This document shows, in pieces, positions 25,578-35,600 of a stretch of DNA of 64,000 bases. The position numbers and the translations under genes are program-made. How positions within the stretch are numbered: the first letter of the stretch is position 1; each line of letters opens with the position of its first letter. Below the pieces are notes generated by a model. It saw nothing but the letters and a program-made list of their open reading frames with translations, did not search any database and was not told the origin of the DNA. The stretch comes from VXNE01 sp965205735 (GTDB lineage: Bacteria; Pseudomonadota; Gammaproteobacteria; Pseudomonadales; Azotimanducaceae). Location of the stretch: positions 3,534,001-3,598,000 of the forward strand of contig OZ242179.1 in NCBI GenBank assembly GCA_965205735.1, given 5' to 3'.

Positions 25578-27392
25578 ATGGCCGGTCTGATTCCGCAGTC
25601 CTTCATCAACGATCTGCTCGAACGGATCGACATCGTCGACCTCATCGATGCGCGCGTGAAACTGACCAGGGCCGGGAAGTCCCACAAGGCCTGCTGCCCC
25701 TTCCATCAGGAGAAAACCCCCTCGTTCAACGTCAATCCGGACCGGGGTTTCTACAAGTGTTTCGGCTGCGGCGCGAGCGGTACGGCATTGACCTTCCTGA
25801 TGGAGCACGACCGCATGGAGTTCGTCGAGGCTGTCGAAGCCCTGGCGGCCATCGCCCACGTCGAGGTACCCAGGGAAGGCGGCGCGCGGATCGAGAAACC
25901 GGACGCGGGACTCTACGAACTGCTGACCAAGGCGGCGAAGCTGTACCGCCAAGCCCTGCGCGAACATCCTGAAGCAATTGCCTACCTGAAACAGCGCGGT
26001 CTCGACGGCGAAACCGCGGGCAGGTTCGGTATCGGCTTCGCGCCGCCGGGATGGGACTACCTGAAGACCCGATTGGACGCGGACCCGGACAAGGTGGTCG
26101 ACGCGGGGCTGGTGGCGCGAAACGACGCGGGACACACCTATGATCGGTTCAGGGCCCGGATCATGTTCCCTATTCGCGACTCGAGAGGGCGCGTGGTGGC
26201 CTTCGGCGGACGCCTCATGCCCGATGCGGACGAAGGTCCCAAGTATCTCAACTCGCCGGAGACGCCGGTGTTCCACAAGGCGCGCGAACTCTATGGGCTC
26301 TACGAGGCCAGGCGCGCCACGCGCGGTGGCGATGGGCGAGCGCTTGACCGACTGATCGTGGTCGAGGGCTACACGGACGTGGTCGCCCTGGCCCAGAACG
26401 GGATACTGAACGCGGTCGCCACCCTGGGCACGGCTGTCGGCACGGACCACTTCGAGAGGCTCTATCGAAATACATCCGAAGTGGTGTGCTGCTTTGACGG
26501 CGACCGGGCGGGCACGCAAGCAGCGTGGCGCGCGCTGGAGGCGAGTCTTCCGTCATTGCGCGACGGCCGCCAGTGCAAGTTCGTTTTCCTGCCAGAGGGC
26601 GAAGACCCCGACAGCGTCGTCAGGAGCGAGGGCAGGGTGCACCTGGAGGAACGCGTCGCGGACTCAAAGCCCGCCGGTGACTATCTCGTCGAAGTGCTGT
26701 CCGAAGGTCTCGACCTGAAATCCATGGACGCGCGTGCCCGGCTGTGCGAACTCGCGAAACCCTATGTGTACCGCCTCCCGAGAGGCGTGTTGAGGCGCCT
26801 GTTGGTCGATCGTCTCGCTCGCATCGCGGAAGTGGATCCCGATGCGCTCGACCCGCCGTCGGCGAAAATGGGGCAACGGTGGATGGAAGATGCGCCGCCG
26901 CCGTATCCGGGGCCGCCGGCGGCGGCCCGCAGGTCGGGACTCGACCAGCGGTTGCTGCGTTGCTTGATGTGCAAGCCTTCGCTATTCCAAAAGCTGGACG
27001 CGTCGCTTGTCGGTGATCTGTTCGACGCGACCGACGACGACTCGCTGTTCCTTCGTGTCGCGCGGTGGGCGGCGAAGGATGGCGACGCCGATGCCTCGGT
27101 CCTGTTGGCGCGTTTTGTCCACGAACCCGTCTACGACGAACTGCGTAACCTCGCCGATTCGGAACAGATACTCGATGCCGACGCGCTCGAAGCGGAGTTT
27201 GTCGGCGGCGTCCAACACTACGTGCGGGAGCGAGCGCGCCGCCGCCGGCGCGTACTGGTTGATACCATCAGGAATGACCCCACAAAGGAGAACATCGCGC
27301 GGTATCTGATCGCATCGCGGGTTGGGCGAGGCCGTGCGGACGACATCGGCGTCGAGACGCCGTCCAAAGCCACGCGGGCAACGGCAAAGTAG
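25578..27392 (+). CDS. dnaG: DNA primase
   Basis: 604 aa; synthesises RNA primers at the replication fork. The CHC2 zinc finger is C40, H43, C61, C64 (ACCPFHQEKTPSF, FYKCFGCG). The TOPRIM core has VVEGYTDVVAL and CFDGDRAGTQAA. The C-terminal helicase-binding region is present but divergent. It is followed by a short tandem-repeat spacer and rpoD, the usual macromolecular-synthesis order. The TAG stop at 27390-27392 is also the first TAG of the repeat array. Confidence 0.96.
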   Translation: MAGLIPQSFINDLLERIDIVDLIDARVKLTRAGKSHKACCPFHQEKTPSFNVNPDRGFYKCFGCGASGTALTFLMEHDRMEFVEAVEALAAIAHVEVPREGGARIEKPDAGLYELLTKAAKLYRQALREHPEAIAYLKQRGLDGETAGRFGIGFAPPGWDYLKTRLDADPDKVVDAGLVARNDAGHTYDRFRARIMFPIRDSRGRVVAFGGRLMPDADEGPKYLNSPETPVFHKARELYGLYEARRATRGGDGRALDRLIVVEGYTDVVALAQNGILNAVATLGTAVGTDHFERLYRNTSEVVCCFDGDRAGTQAAWRALEASLPSLRDGRQCKFVFLPEGEDPDSVVRSEGRVHLEERVADSKPAGDYLVEVLSEGLDLKSMDARARLCELAKPYVYRLPRGVLRRLLVDRLARIAEVDPDALDPPSAKMGQRWMEDAPPPYPGPPAAARRSGLDQRLLRCLMCKPSLFQKLDASLVGDLFDATDDDSLFLRVARWAAKDGDADASVLLARFVHEPVYDELRNLADSEQILDADALEAEFVGGVQHYVRERARRRRRVLVDTIRNDPTKENIARYLIASRVGRGRADDIGVETPSKATRATAK

Positions 27393-27478
27393 CCAGAGAA
27401 GGTAGCCGGGGAAAATAGCCGGAAGATAAAGGTACTGGGGGAAAAGTAGCCGATGAAGAGTAGCCGGAAAACGAAGGA
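27390..27478 (+). repeat. Degenerate 13-17-bp tandem repeat between dnaG and rpoD
   Basis: Six units, each starting TAGCC (one TACTG) followed by a purine-rich tail, begin at 27390, 27403, 27416, 27433, 27447 and 27461. Typical unit: TAGCCGGGGAAAA. The array begins with the dnaG stop codon and ends a few bases before the rpoD -10 box, so it lies in the intergenic leader or promoter. Confidence 0.75.
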
Positions 27479-27489
27479 CTTGTACCGTG

Positions 27490-27495
27490 TATAAT
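27490..27495 (+). promoter_or_regulatory. Probable -10 box of the rpoD promoter (TATAAT)
   Basis: Perfect TATAAT 45 bases before the rpoD start codon. No good -35 hexamer is present at the normal distance because that stretch is the tandem-repeat array. Confidence 0.5.
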
Positions 27496-27540
27496 GGAGC
27501 GTTTGCCCGCCCGGGCAAAGTTGTTCCACATCGAGGGGTT

Positions 27541-29364
27541 ATGGCGACCGAGACAGAACAGCAGCAATCGCGATTGAAGGACCTGATCGGGAAGGGCAAG
27601 GAACAGGGTTTCTTGACCTATGCCGAGGTCAACGACCATCTGCCGGAAGATATCTCCGATCCCGATCAGATCGAAGACATCATCCGCATGATCAACGACA
27701 TGGGGATCACGGTGTACGAAACGGCGCCGGACCCCGACGACTTGATGAATGCGGAGGAAAATACCGCCGACGAGCTTGCCGCCGAAGAAGCCGCGGCGGC
27801 CCTGGCGGCGGTCGAGACGGAAGTCGGTCGGACGACGGATCCGGTGCGCATGTACATGCGCGAAATGGGCACAGTCGACCTGTTGACCCGTGAAGGCGAG
27901 ATCGCCATCGCCAAGCGCATCGAGGAAGGGATTCGCGATGTGCTATCGGCGCTGGCTTACTTCCCCGGAACGGTGGAATACCTCCTCGATGCCTATGACA
28001 CGGCGACGGAGCAGGACAAGCTGTCCGATGTGCTCGTCGGCTATCTCGATCCCGCCGAAAATGTGCCGCGCGCCGCGCAAGTAGATGCGCGTACGCAGGC
28101 AGCAAACAACAAGAGCGACGATGACGACAACGAAAAGAGACCGGACCCGGTAGAAGCGGCCCGGCGATTCGGCGAGCTGCGTGCGGCGTACGAATGCGCC
28201 CGACAAACCGCCGTTTCCGAAGGCCGCACGTCGAAGGCGGCGAAGCGGGACCGGGACGCGGTCGCGGTCGCGATGTCGCCGTTCAAACTCGTGCCCAAGC
28301 ATCACGAAGTACTGGTCGCGAAGCCGCGCGCGGCGCGGGCCCTGGTGCGACGCTACGAAAGCGCGATCATGGAAGTGTGCGTCGACGAAGTGGGCATGAA
28401 GCGGCGGGTTTTCCTGAGGGAGTTCCAGGGGCACGAGACATCGATTGTCTGGGTGAACCGCCATATCAAGGCGAAGCAGTCCTACAGCAAGGTACTTGAT
28501 GCGAACAAGCCGGAGATCGTCCGGCTGCAAAAGAAGCTCAAGAACATCGCCGCGCAGACCGGGGTTTCCATCGCCGAAATCAAGGGGATCAATCGTGGCA
28601 TGGCGGTGGGCGAGGCCAAGGCGCGGCGGGCGAAGAAAGACATGGTCGAGGCGAACCTGCGCCTGGTCATTTCCATCGCCAAGAAGTATACCAACCGGGG
28701 CTTGCAGTTCCTGGACTTGATCCAGGAGGGCAACATCGGCCTCATGAAGGCGGTGGACAAGTTCGAGTACCGGCGCGGCTACAAGTTTTCGACCTACGCG
28801 ACCTGGTGGATTCGGCAGGCGATCACGCGTTCGATCGCGGATCAAGCGCGCACGATCCGCATTCCCGTGCACATGATCGAGACGATCAACAAGCTCAACC
28901 GTATTTCGCGGCAGATGTTGCAGGAGATGGGTCGTGACCCGACGCCGGAGGAACTCGGCGAACGCATGGAAATGCCGGAGGAGAAGGTTCGGCGCGTACT
29001 GAAGATCGCCAAGGAGCCGATCTCCATGGAAACGCCCGTGGGCGACGACGAGGATTCCCATCTCGGCGACTTCATTGAGGATTCCACCGTCGGTTCACCG
29101 GTGGAGCTGGCGACGAGCGAAGGGCTGAAGGAAGCGACCCGTTCCGTTCTCGGGGACCTGACTACGCGCGAAGCGAAAGTGCTGCGTATGCGTTTCGGCA
29201 TCGACATGAATACCGACCACACGCTGGAGGAGGTCGGCAAACAGTTTGATGTCACGCGTGAGCGCATAAGGCAGATCGAAGCCAAGGCGCTCAGAAAGCT
29301 CCGCCATCCGAGCCGGTCCGAGCATCTGCGGGGCTTTCTCGACGAACTCGGCGACACGCGTTGA
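27541..29364 (+). CDS. rpoD: RNA polymerase sigma-70 factor
   Basis: 607-aa primary sigma factor. Region 1.1 occupies the N-terminus (FLTYAEVNDHLPEDI), region 1.2 contains DPVRMYMREMG, a non-conserved insert follows, region 2 has NLRLVISIAKKYTNRGL and YATWWIRQAITRSIADQ, and region 4.2 has TLEEVGKQFDVTRERIRQ. It should recognise TTGACA/TATAAT promoters. Start ATG 27541 follows GAGGGG; the reading frame extends upstream to 27487 but across the -10 box. It follows dnaG and precedes a tRNA gene. Confidence 0.97.
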   Translation: MATETEQQQSRLKDLIGKGKEQGFLTYAEVNDHLPEDISDPDQIEDIIRMINDMGITVYETAPDPDDLMNAEENTADELAAEEAAAALAAVETEVGRTTDPVRMYMREMGTVDLLTREGEIAIAKRIEEGIRDVLSALAYFPGTVEYLLDAYDTATEQDKLSDVLVGYLDPAENVPRAAQVDARTQAANNKSDDDDNEKRPDPVEAARRFGELRAAYECARQTAVSEGRTSKAAKRDRDAVAVAMSPFKLVPKHHEVLVAKPRAARALVRRYESAIMEVCVDEVGMKRRVFLREFQGHETSIVWVNRHIKAKQSYSKVLDANKPEIVRLQKKLKNIAAQTGVSIAEIKGINRGMAVGEAKARRAKKDMVEANLRLVISIAKKYTNRGLQFLDLIQEGNIGLMKAVDKFEYRRGYKFSTYATWWIRQAITRSIADQARTIRIPVHMIETINKLNRISRQMLQEMGRDPTPEELGERMEMPEEKVRRVLKIAKEPISMETPVGDDEDSHLGDFIEDSTVGSPVELATSEGLKEATRSVLGDLTTREAKVLRMRFGIDMNTDHTLEEVGKQFDVTRERIRQIEAKALRKLRHPSRSEHLRGFLDELGDTR

Positions 29365-29423
29365 CCGTCCGCGCGCCGTCCCGGTCGCGGGGCGGCGATG
29401 AGGCGCGGTAGACTATCCGTCAC

Positions 29424-29500
29424 GGGCCCATAGCTCAGTTGGTCAGAGCGCTCGACTCATAATCGATCGGTCCCAGGTTCGAGTCCTGGTGGGCCCACCA
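29424..29500 (+). tRNA. tRNA-Ile2 (anticodon CAT, expected lysidine-modified)
   Basis: 77 nt with a full cloverleaf: acceptor GGGCCCA pairing with TGGGCCC, D-arm GCTCAGTTGGTCAGAGC, anticodon stem TCGACTCATAATCGA, T-arm CCAGGTTCGAGTCCTGG, and an encoded CCA end. The CAT anticodon could mean Met, but the position just behind rpoD matches ileX in E. coli and the GGGCCC acceptor matches tRNA-Ile2, which reads AUA after lysidine modification. Confidence 0.9.
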
Positions 29501-29557
29501 GACGCTGCTTCCCTGGTCGACTGCCCAGCCAGGTGTCCTGGCTGCGGCGAGCGTCGT
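29501..29557 (+). terminator. Long hairpin after the tRNA gene
   Basis: Outer stem GACGCT (29501-29506) with AGCGTC (29552-29557) and inner stem CAGCCAGG (29526-29533) with CCTGGCTG (29537-29544). It starts right after CCA, so it probably ends or protects the tRNA transcript. No T-run follows. Confidence 0.45.
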
Positions 29558-29581
29558 GGCGGTGCCCTCGGCCACGTGATT

Positions 29582-29644
29582 TGTAGGACACTATTGCCGT
29601 AATTTGTCCATCAAAGTGGTTTGATGCTCATACGTGTCCCACAA
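29582..29644. repeat. Nested inverted repeat, possibly a tiny mobile-element remnant
   Basis: Outer arms TGTAGGACAC (29582-29591) and GTGTCCCACA (29635-29644) match at 9 of 10 positions. An inner perfect repeat CATCAAA/TTTGATG spans 29609-29626 with a 4-nt loop. It lies between the tRNA and a gene remnant. Either a residual insertion-element end pair or a protein-binding site. Confidence 0.35.
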
Positions 29645-29712
29645 ACGTGCGGTGGCTCGTTTGACTGGGGACAAGCCGCCCCGGCTTCCACTTCCACTCT
29701 GACGCGCTTCGG

Positions 29713-29862
29713 CTAGTCCATGCGCCGCGCGACGAAGAACGTCCGACCCTGGGACGCGGGACAGCCTTCGGCAATCGGTTCGTCGGCACTGAACGAGCGA
29801 ATGTCTCTGAAGCCGACAATGCCCGCAGTCTCACATTGTCCAGGTGACGAGTACAGTCGTGG
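29713..29862 (-). pseudogene. C-terminal remnant, possibly of a SAM-dependent methyltransferase
   Basis: A 49-codon frame ending in TAG at 29713-29715 reads PRLYSSPGQCETAG, then GFRDIRSFSADEPIAEGCPA, then GRTFFVARRMD. The closing FFVAR(R) and the composition look like the end of a class I methyltransferase, but this rests on memory of the pattern only. A stop (TGA, 29863-29865) closes the frame upstream. The rest of the 29.6-30.0 kb interval shows nothing recognisable. Confidence 0.35.
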
Positions 29863-30001
29863 TCAGGCTCCGCTTGTGCTGACCTGCGGTGTCGTCGCTT
29901 GAAAAGGTTGCCTGCCAGGCGTTCTTTGCGGAAACCGTTGTAGCTCTTACACTGCCCTCCTGTTCCGCCGACCAAGCCAGACAGGCTCCCCGAGGCCATC
30001 A

Positions 30002-31101
30002 ATGTCCGACGCCAATACCTGGCAGGCAGTCGCCGCCTTCCTCACGCCGGTAGCCGTCTTCGCGATCTTGCTGGTCCTGCACATTGTCCTCCCCGCACGC
30101 CATGTCGACGGCTACGCGTACCGCGGGGCTGCTGGAACGCCCCGGTATCGCCTGAACGGCATTGCCGTCTTTGTCTTCGCCCTCGTCATCTGGTGGCTGG
30201 AGCTGACCTTCGCGCCGCTCGGCTGGCTCTGGCAGGTGAAGTGGCACGCGCTTGCCGGCGCCGTCGCCTTGAGCATCGTGCTACCCGTCTGGCTGGTACC
30301 AAGGGCTCCCGCGGACGACCGGAGCCTGTGGGTCCAGTGGATCGAAGGCCGTTCCCGCAATGTACAGTTTGCCGGCCACGGCGACACCAAGATGTTCATG
30401 TACATTTTGGGGGGCACGTTGCTCGCGCTCAACGCGGTTTCGAGCGCCGCCTACCACTACGGTCAGTACGGCGAGGCGGCAAACGTCGGTCTGTTGCTGC
30501 ATGCGGCGATGTGGGTTTGGTTCGTGGCGGACTACTTCTGCTTCGAGCGCGTGCAGCTCTTCACCTTCGACATCTTCGAGGAGCGCCTCGGCTTCAAGCT
30601 CATCGTCGGCTGCATCGCAATCTATCCTTGCCTGTATTCGGTGGCGCTCTGGGGGACGGCCGATCTGCCGGCGCCGGATATCGACGCGTTTTCGAACCCG
30701 CTTTGGCTCGGCGGCTCCGTGGCCATCTTTCTGCTCGGCTGGGTGATGACCCGCGGCGCCAACCTGCAGAAATACACCTTCAAGCAGTTCTCGGAGCGTG
30801 CCTTTCTCGGTTTCGTCAAACCGGCCGCCGTCTCGGACGGCGAACGCAAGATTCTGTGCAGTGGGTTTTGGGCGGCGGCGCGGCACATGAACTACACCGG
30901 CGAAATTCTTGAGCGATCGGCATGGCGCTTGCCCTGGGACATTTCATGAACGCATGGGCGTGGATGTACTTCCTCTACCTGACGGTCTTCTTCGTCGTCC
31001 GCGAGCGCATCGATGACCGCCGCTGCGCGGGCAAGTACGGAGAACTGTGGACGCAATACCAGGCGAGGGTTCGCTATCGGCTGGTTGCGGGGGTCTATTG
31101 A
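30002..31101 (+). pseudogene. ERG4/ERG24-type sterol reductase homologue with one frameshift
   Basis: Polytopic membrane protein of the family of Delta-14 sterol reductase and 7-dehydrocholesterol reductase, which use NADPH. Frame 1 (30002-30949) holds about eight hydrophobic segments, VQLFTFDIFEERLGFKL and SGFWAAARHMNYTGEIL. Just after this the frame is lost near 30910, and the +1-shifted frame continues AIGMALALGHFMNAWAW and VRERIDDRRCAGKYGELW to a stop at 31099-31101. The joined product (~366 aa) matches family length, and the C-terminal RDDxxC..KYG..W..Y...V.YR signature lies wholly behind the shift. One missing base explains it. Either a recent pseudogene or a sequence error. Confidence 0.75.
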
Positions 31102-31688
31102 GGCGATTCGACTGTGAGACGGGCGTCCGCGTAGCGGAAGCAGCTCGTGACGTGGTCGTTGACGAGGCCTGCCGACTGCATGAAGGCGTAGCAAATCGTT
31201 GGGCCCACGAAGGAATAGCCGAAGCTTCGTAGCGCCTTGCTCAGCGCTCCCGACTCCGCGGTCTGCGCGGGCAACTCGGAGATATCGCGGAAGGCGTTGC
31301 GGCGCATCGTCCCGCCCACGAAACTCCAGAGGAAAGCGTCAAGCGAGCCGTGCTCGGCCTGCACGCTGATCGTTGCCCGCGCGTTGGCGATGGCGGCATT
31401 GATCTTGGCGCGGTTCCGAATGATGCGCGCGTCGGAGAGCAGCCGTTCGCGATCAGCTTGTCCATACGCGGCGATGCGGGCAATGTCGAAGCCGTCGAAG
31501 GCAGCGCGGTAGCCCTCGCGCCTGTGCAGGATCGTGCGCCAGGAAAGCCCCGCCTGCGCGCCTTCGAGCACGAGCAGTTCGAAAAGCGCGCGATCGTCGT
31601 GCAGCGGCACGCCCCACTCCTCGTCGTGGTAGCGCCGCATGAGCGGGTCATCCCCTGCCCACGCGCACCGAACGATCGCATCAGCCAT
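31095..31688 (-). CDS. tag: DNA-3-methyladenine glycosylase I
   Basis: 197 aa. Removes 3-methyladenine from DNA in base-excision repair. Family features: CAW near the N-terminus with YHDEEWGVPLHDDRALFELL, the LSWRTIL helix, and the zinc-binding residues C8 and H21 pairing with NDHVTSCFRY near the C-terminus. Start ATG 31688. It overlaps the end of the sterol reductase homologue convergently and lies 40 bp behind another glycosylase gene, forming a small repair cluster. Confidence 0.92.
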   Translation of the reverse strand: MADAIVRCAWAGDDPLMRRYHDEEWGVPLHDDRALFELLVLEGAQAGLSWRTILHRREGYRAAFDGFDIARIAAYGQADRERLLSDARIIRNRAKINAAIANARATISVQAEHGSLDAFLWSFVGGTMRRNAFRDISELPAQTAESGALSKALRSFGYSFVGPTICYAFMQSAGLVNDHVTSCFRYADARLTVESPQ

Positions 31689-31728
31689 CAGGCGCCATGC
31701 TAGCAAGGTTCCGCGTTGGCACGAGGCT

Positions 31729-32443
31729 TCAGGGCAGTTCGACGCCGAGATCGGCCAGTTGTCGCTCCACCTGCGGGGCCCAGCCGCGGTTGGCGGCGGG
31801 ACTGGCGGGGCTTGGATGCAGGATGTGGCCGATCCGCACTGTGCCGCCAAGCCCGGGCGCGTTCTTCGCCGTACCGTCCGATGCCCAGGATCAGGTCTGG
31901 TCCCAGGAAGTGCGCGATGTCTGCCAGACCTTGGTCACAGGCTTCGTATAGCGGGGCCCGTTCGCGCTGAGGAAGTTTGTTCGGTGTGCGGTTGCGGCCC
32001 GACGCTTCGACGAATGCGAGAGGACAGTAGTTCCAGACGAAGAACCGCTGAAAGAAAGCATCGGGAGATCCAAAGCGCTCTCTGGCCCAACCCCAAAGGC
32101 GCTGGCCGCTCACCTCGCTGCGGGTGCAGGAAAATCCGTCGACCGGGCGCTTCGGATGTTGATTGCGAGGAGGGTTGACGCCATCGGTGATGCCGAGCCA
32201 ATCACGCACTGCGGAGACTTCACCGAACGGAACTCCGGTCTGTACCATGCCGAACGGGCCGGGGTTCATCCCTACCAGGAGGATCTCTGCCTCACGGCGG
32301 CAATAGCGATCAAGGTATTGCCTGTGCGCTTCGAAAGCGTAGTCCAGCGGGTTGTAGACGTGGTGGACAGGCGAGGCGAAAGTGCACCGCCCGGCGGCAT
32401 GGCTGAGCGCACGCACGATGTTAGTGGGAGGGGTCGGAGGCAA
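31729..32443 (-). pseudogene. SMUG1-like uracil-DNA glycosylase with one frameshift
   Basis: Base-excision glycosylase for uracil or 5-hydroxymethyluracil. Motif 1, GMNPGPFGMVQTGVPFGEV, is intact in the first frame. The frame then fails near 31857, in a run of three G where two would restore it; the neighbouring frame continues LGGTVRIGHILHPSPASP and NRGWAPQVERQL to a TGA at 31729-31731. This carries motif 2 (HPSPASP), so the shift separates the two catalytic motifs. The joined length is 237 aa, right for the family. It sits directly upstream of tag. Pseudogene or one-base consensus error. Confidence 0.78.
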
Positions 32444-32656
32444 TTACTTGGCGCCAGTGAGCTGGCGCTGCCGTGGGTTCGGAGAACCTTGCTCATCGCC
32501 CGCGACTTCGCTGTCTGGGCGAGCAACGCGGCGGGCGCGTTCGCGACTGCAAGCTGTTTCAGATCTATTGTTACTCTGGTGCCTCATCTGTTGCGCCACT
32601 CGGAGAAGCTGCTTCTTCGGAAGACTCGTTCGGAGCATTGTCTTTCGCCGCCTGTT
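32444..32656. other. Non-coding interval
   Basis: About 210 bases between the SMUG1-like start and the end of the large surface-protein gene. I see no gene, strong hairpin or promoter here. Confidence 0.4.
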
Positions 32657-35600
32657 CTATGAGGATAAACCGCAACCGCGTAACCCACCGGGAGCTGGTA
32701 GCCCGACGGTGACTACAAACGACAGGGTTTCGCTCAGGCCGTCTTCATTCGTAGCGGTGACGGTCACGGTCGCGTCGCCCTCCGCGTCCTCATTCGGCGT
32801 GATAGTGAGGACATTGCCCTCCACGCTCACTGTCACCAGCGATGGATCGTCCACCGCTGCCGTATACCGCAGTACAGTGCCATGGCGATAGGAAAAAAAC
32901 CGCGATAAATCGATAGTCAATGCATCGCCGTCGCCGCCGAGCGTCTGGCTGCCGATTGGCTGCAAGATTTCTGGTCGGGTCTTGAACAGACGAATTGGTT
33001 GGCCTGGCGCGGTCTGGATGCCCGTGTAGCAAGGGAACGGGACGTTGCCGCCAGTCCCTGCAGTCGTCCATGGGAACGCCGGACACGGTTCCCAGACTGA
33101 CAATGACCGGATTGTCATCTTGTTGGGTAACGGTCAGGGGACGACCGGTCATGTGACCTGTCGGCACGGTCATGCGGTTCGCCGCCAGCGTACCACCGGT
33201 GATGGACAGACTGGCCGTCATCGCGAATGGAGCCCCTTGCCTAACCACGGCCGCCACGGTGGCGGGACTTTCGCTGAACAGGTTGATCGCATCTGTACGT
33301 TGTAGTTCAACGGTTAGCGTAAAGGGTACGCCCGGGTTGTTTTCAAGCCGTACGGACTCCAGGCCCGCTCAGTGCATTGTTCCTCAAACTCAGATATTCC
33401 AAACCGGCCGAGTGGGCAAATGTCTCCGGAACTAGCGTGTTCAGGCTATTGGAGTGCAGACTGAGCGACCTCAGATCGGTCAGGTCCTCGATTAGATCCG
33501 CCGATATGGATTCCAGTTGATTGCCCGACATCCACAGGTTTTTCAGATTGTGGAGACCATCGAAGACGCCGTCCGGCAGGCTGACGAGACCGTTGTTCTG
33601 TATCAACAGGCTTCGAAGCTTCACCAAACCGTCGAACAGGTCTGCCGAGATGGACCCCAGTGGATTGCTCGACAGCTTCAACGAATCCAATTTGTGAAGG
33701 CCATGGAAGATGCCTTCGGGCAGGCTGGCCAGACCGTTTCGGTCCAGGTGCAAGAGGTGGAGATCCACCAGACCGTCAAAGTCTCTCGCCTGCAGTTTCG
33801 TGATGCCTTTGTCTTTCAGGTCCAGAGTCCTTATCTCGCGCAGACTCGCCACTTCGGCGCAGTCGCGGCCCATGCGGATCGCATCCCGAACTTGCTCGGT
33901 ACGGTCGCAGACGCCTTCGTTGATGGTGATCGTTGCGGACCGCTCGAGACCCAGGCCGAACTCCGGGTTTGCCGTGGGCGGTTCCAGCGTCAGCGCGACG
34001 ACCTCGCGCGTCGGCTCGATGGCGTCGTCGTCATTGATGTCGATTTCTATCACCGCGGAGGTGTCGCCAGCGGCAATGGAAATCGTGCCCTGTGACCCGT
34101 CTGCGTAGTCTTCACTATCCGCATCGGCGGTCGTCCAGTCGGTGTCGTTGCCGATGGTGTAACCCAGGGTGACGGACGAATCGAGTGCTCGACTGAGTCT
34201 GGTCGTGACCTGTGCGGTACCGCCCTCTCTGGCAGATGCCGCGCCAACGGTGACCAAGGCACCTGCGGATACGGCGAACGTCTGCATGTCGCTGCGGCCA
34301 GCGGCGTCGGTCGCGGTCACGGTAATCGTCACGGCACCCGCTGCATTCTGGGTCACGGTCACCATGTCTCCCTCCACGGTGACGGTTCCCAGCGAGGAGT
34401 CGCTGGATTGCGCCGTATAGGTCAGACCGGTGTTCCCGCCGTCGTAGAAAGTGTCGGAGATGTCCACCGTTACCGATTCCCCGACCTCCAACGCCTGATC
34501 GCTGATCGACGCCCGAGCCACCGGCCCGGCGCGCAAACGCCACGCCCCGCGGCCAAGCGTACCGGCGACGAGCTCCCGGTCGCGATCGTCGTAATCGATA
34601 TCCCACACCGGCGCGTTCGGTAGCCCGATGCCGGCGTTGAACCATGATCCTTCGTCGTTCACCGCCATCACCTTGACGCCGGCTTGACCCGCCGCGGCAA
34701 TGGCGGCACTAGCGTCGAACGACTCCCCGGAGGGGATGAACTCGATGTTGTGAAGTTTCTGATCCGGCCATCCCAGGCCGGAGTCGTCCCACAGGTTGCC
34801 GGTAACATTCCGCCAAGTCTGGCCCCTGTCATTGGACACGTAGACTCCGCCGCCGCGAAGGGCTTCAGATCCATAGGGTCGGTCGATGACGTAGACCGTA
34901 TCGCAGTCGCTTGGGGAGATAACGATGTCGGCCGGAGTACCCCCGCTGTAGGCCGTGGCCACGAAGTCGTCCGACGTCGGTTCTCCATCCGTGCCCATTT
35001 CCGTGCGTACGACGATAGATGAACCTCGCCCCACGTAGAGAAAGTCGGCGTTATCTACGCATCCATAGGCCGTGGCGGTGACGCCGCCGATCAGGACTTC
35101 CTCAAGCGTGTCGAAACGGTCAAACGTCTCGTAAAGGGAATCCGCTCCCAGGACTCCGCGATTCGGCTCGATGGCGTTCAACTCGATGCGTTGGACGAAA
35201 TCGAAGTTGAGGTTCGCTCTTTCGTCATTCAAAAGGAGCGTGGGGATCTCGACCCAGAACTGTACGTTGTTCGCGCTGTATGTAGTCCTCTGAAACCCCC
35301 TGAGGCGGCTGTCACTGGAATAGCGGATGGAACGTTCCGGCCATCCGCCGTCGTGCACCGCGACATCGCCGCCGCTCCCTTGAGACACGGTGTCCCAAGT
35401 CGAACTGTGGGGGGCTGTTTGATACGTCGTCCCGGTCCCCTGGGTGCCGCTGATGACGATGTCGGAGACGGTGTCATAGGCGATGCTGTGGATCTCGGTG
35501 ACCTGCAGGTCGCCGTTCAACGAGTACCAATCGCCGGTATTGTCGCGCGGCGAGGTGCGCCGATAGACCCCGCCGTCGTCCACTTCAATGAGGTCTCCCC

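Noticed and set aside
27390..27478. CRISPR-like array
   Set aside because: Units are only 13-17 bp and degenerate, with no spacers and no cas genes.
29424..29500. Reading the CAT tRNA as elongator tRNA-Met
   Set aside because: Position behind rpoD and the GGGCCC acceptor fit tRNA-Ile2 better; a covariance model with lysidine determinants would settle it.
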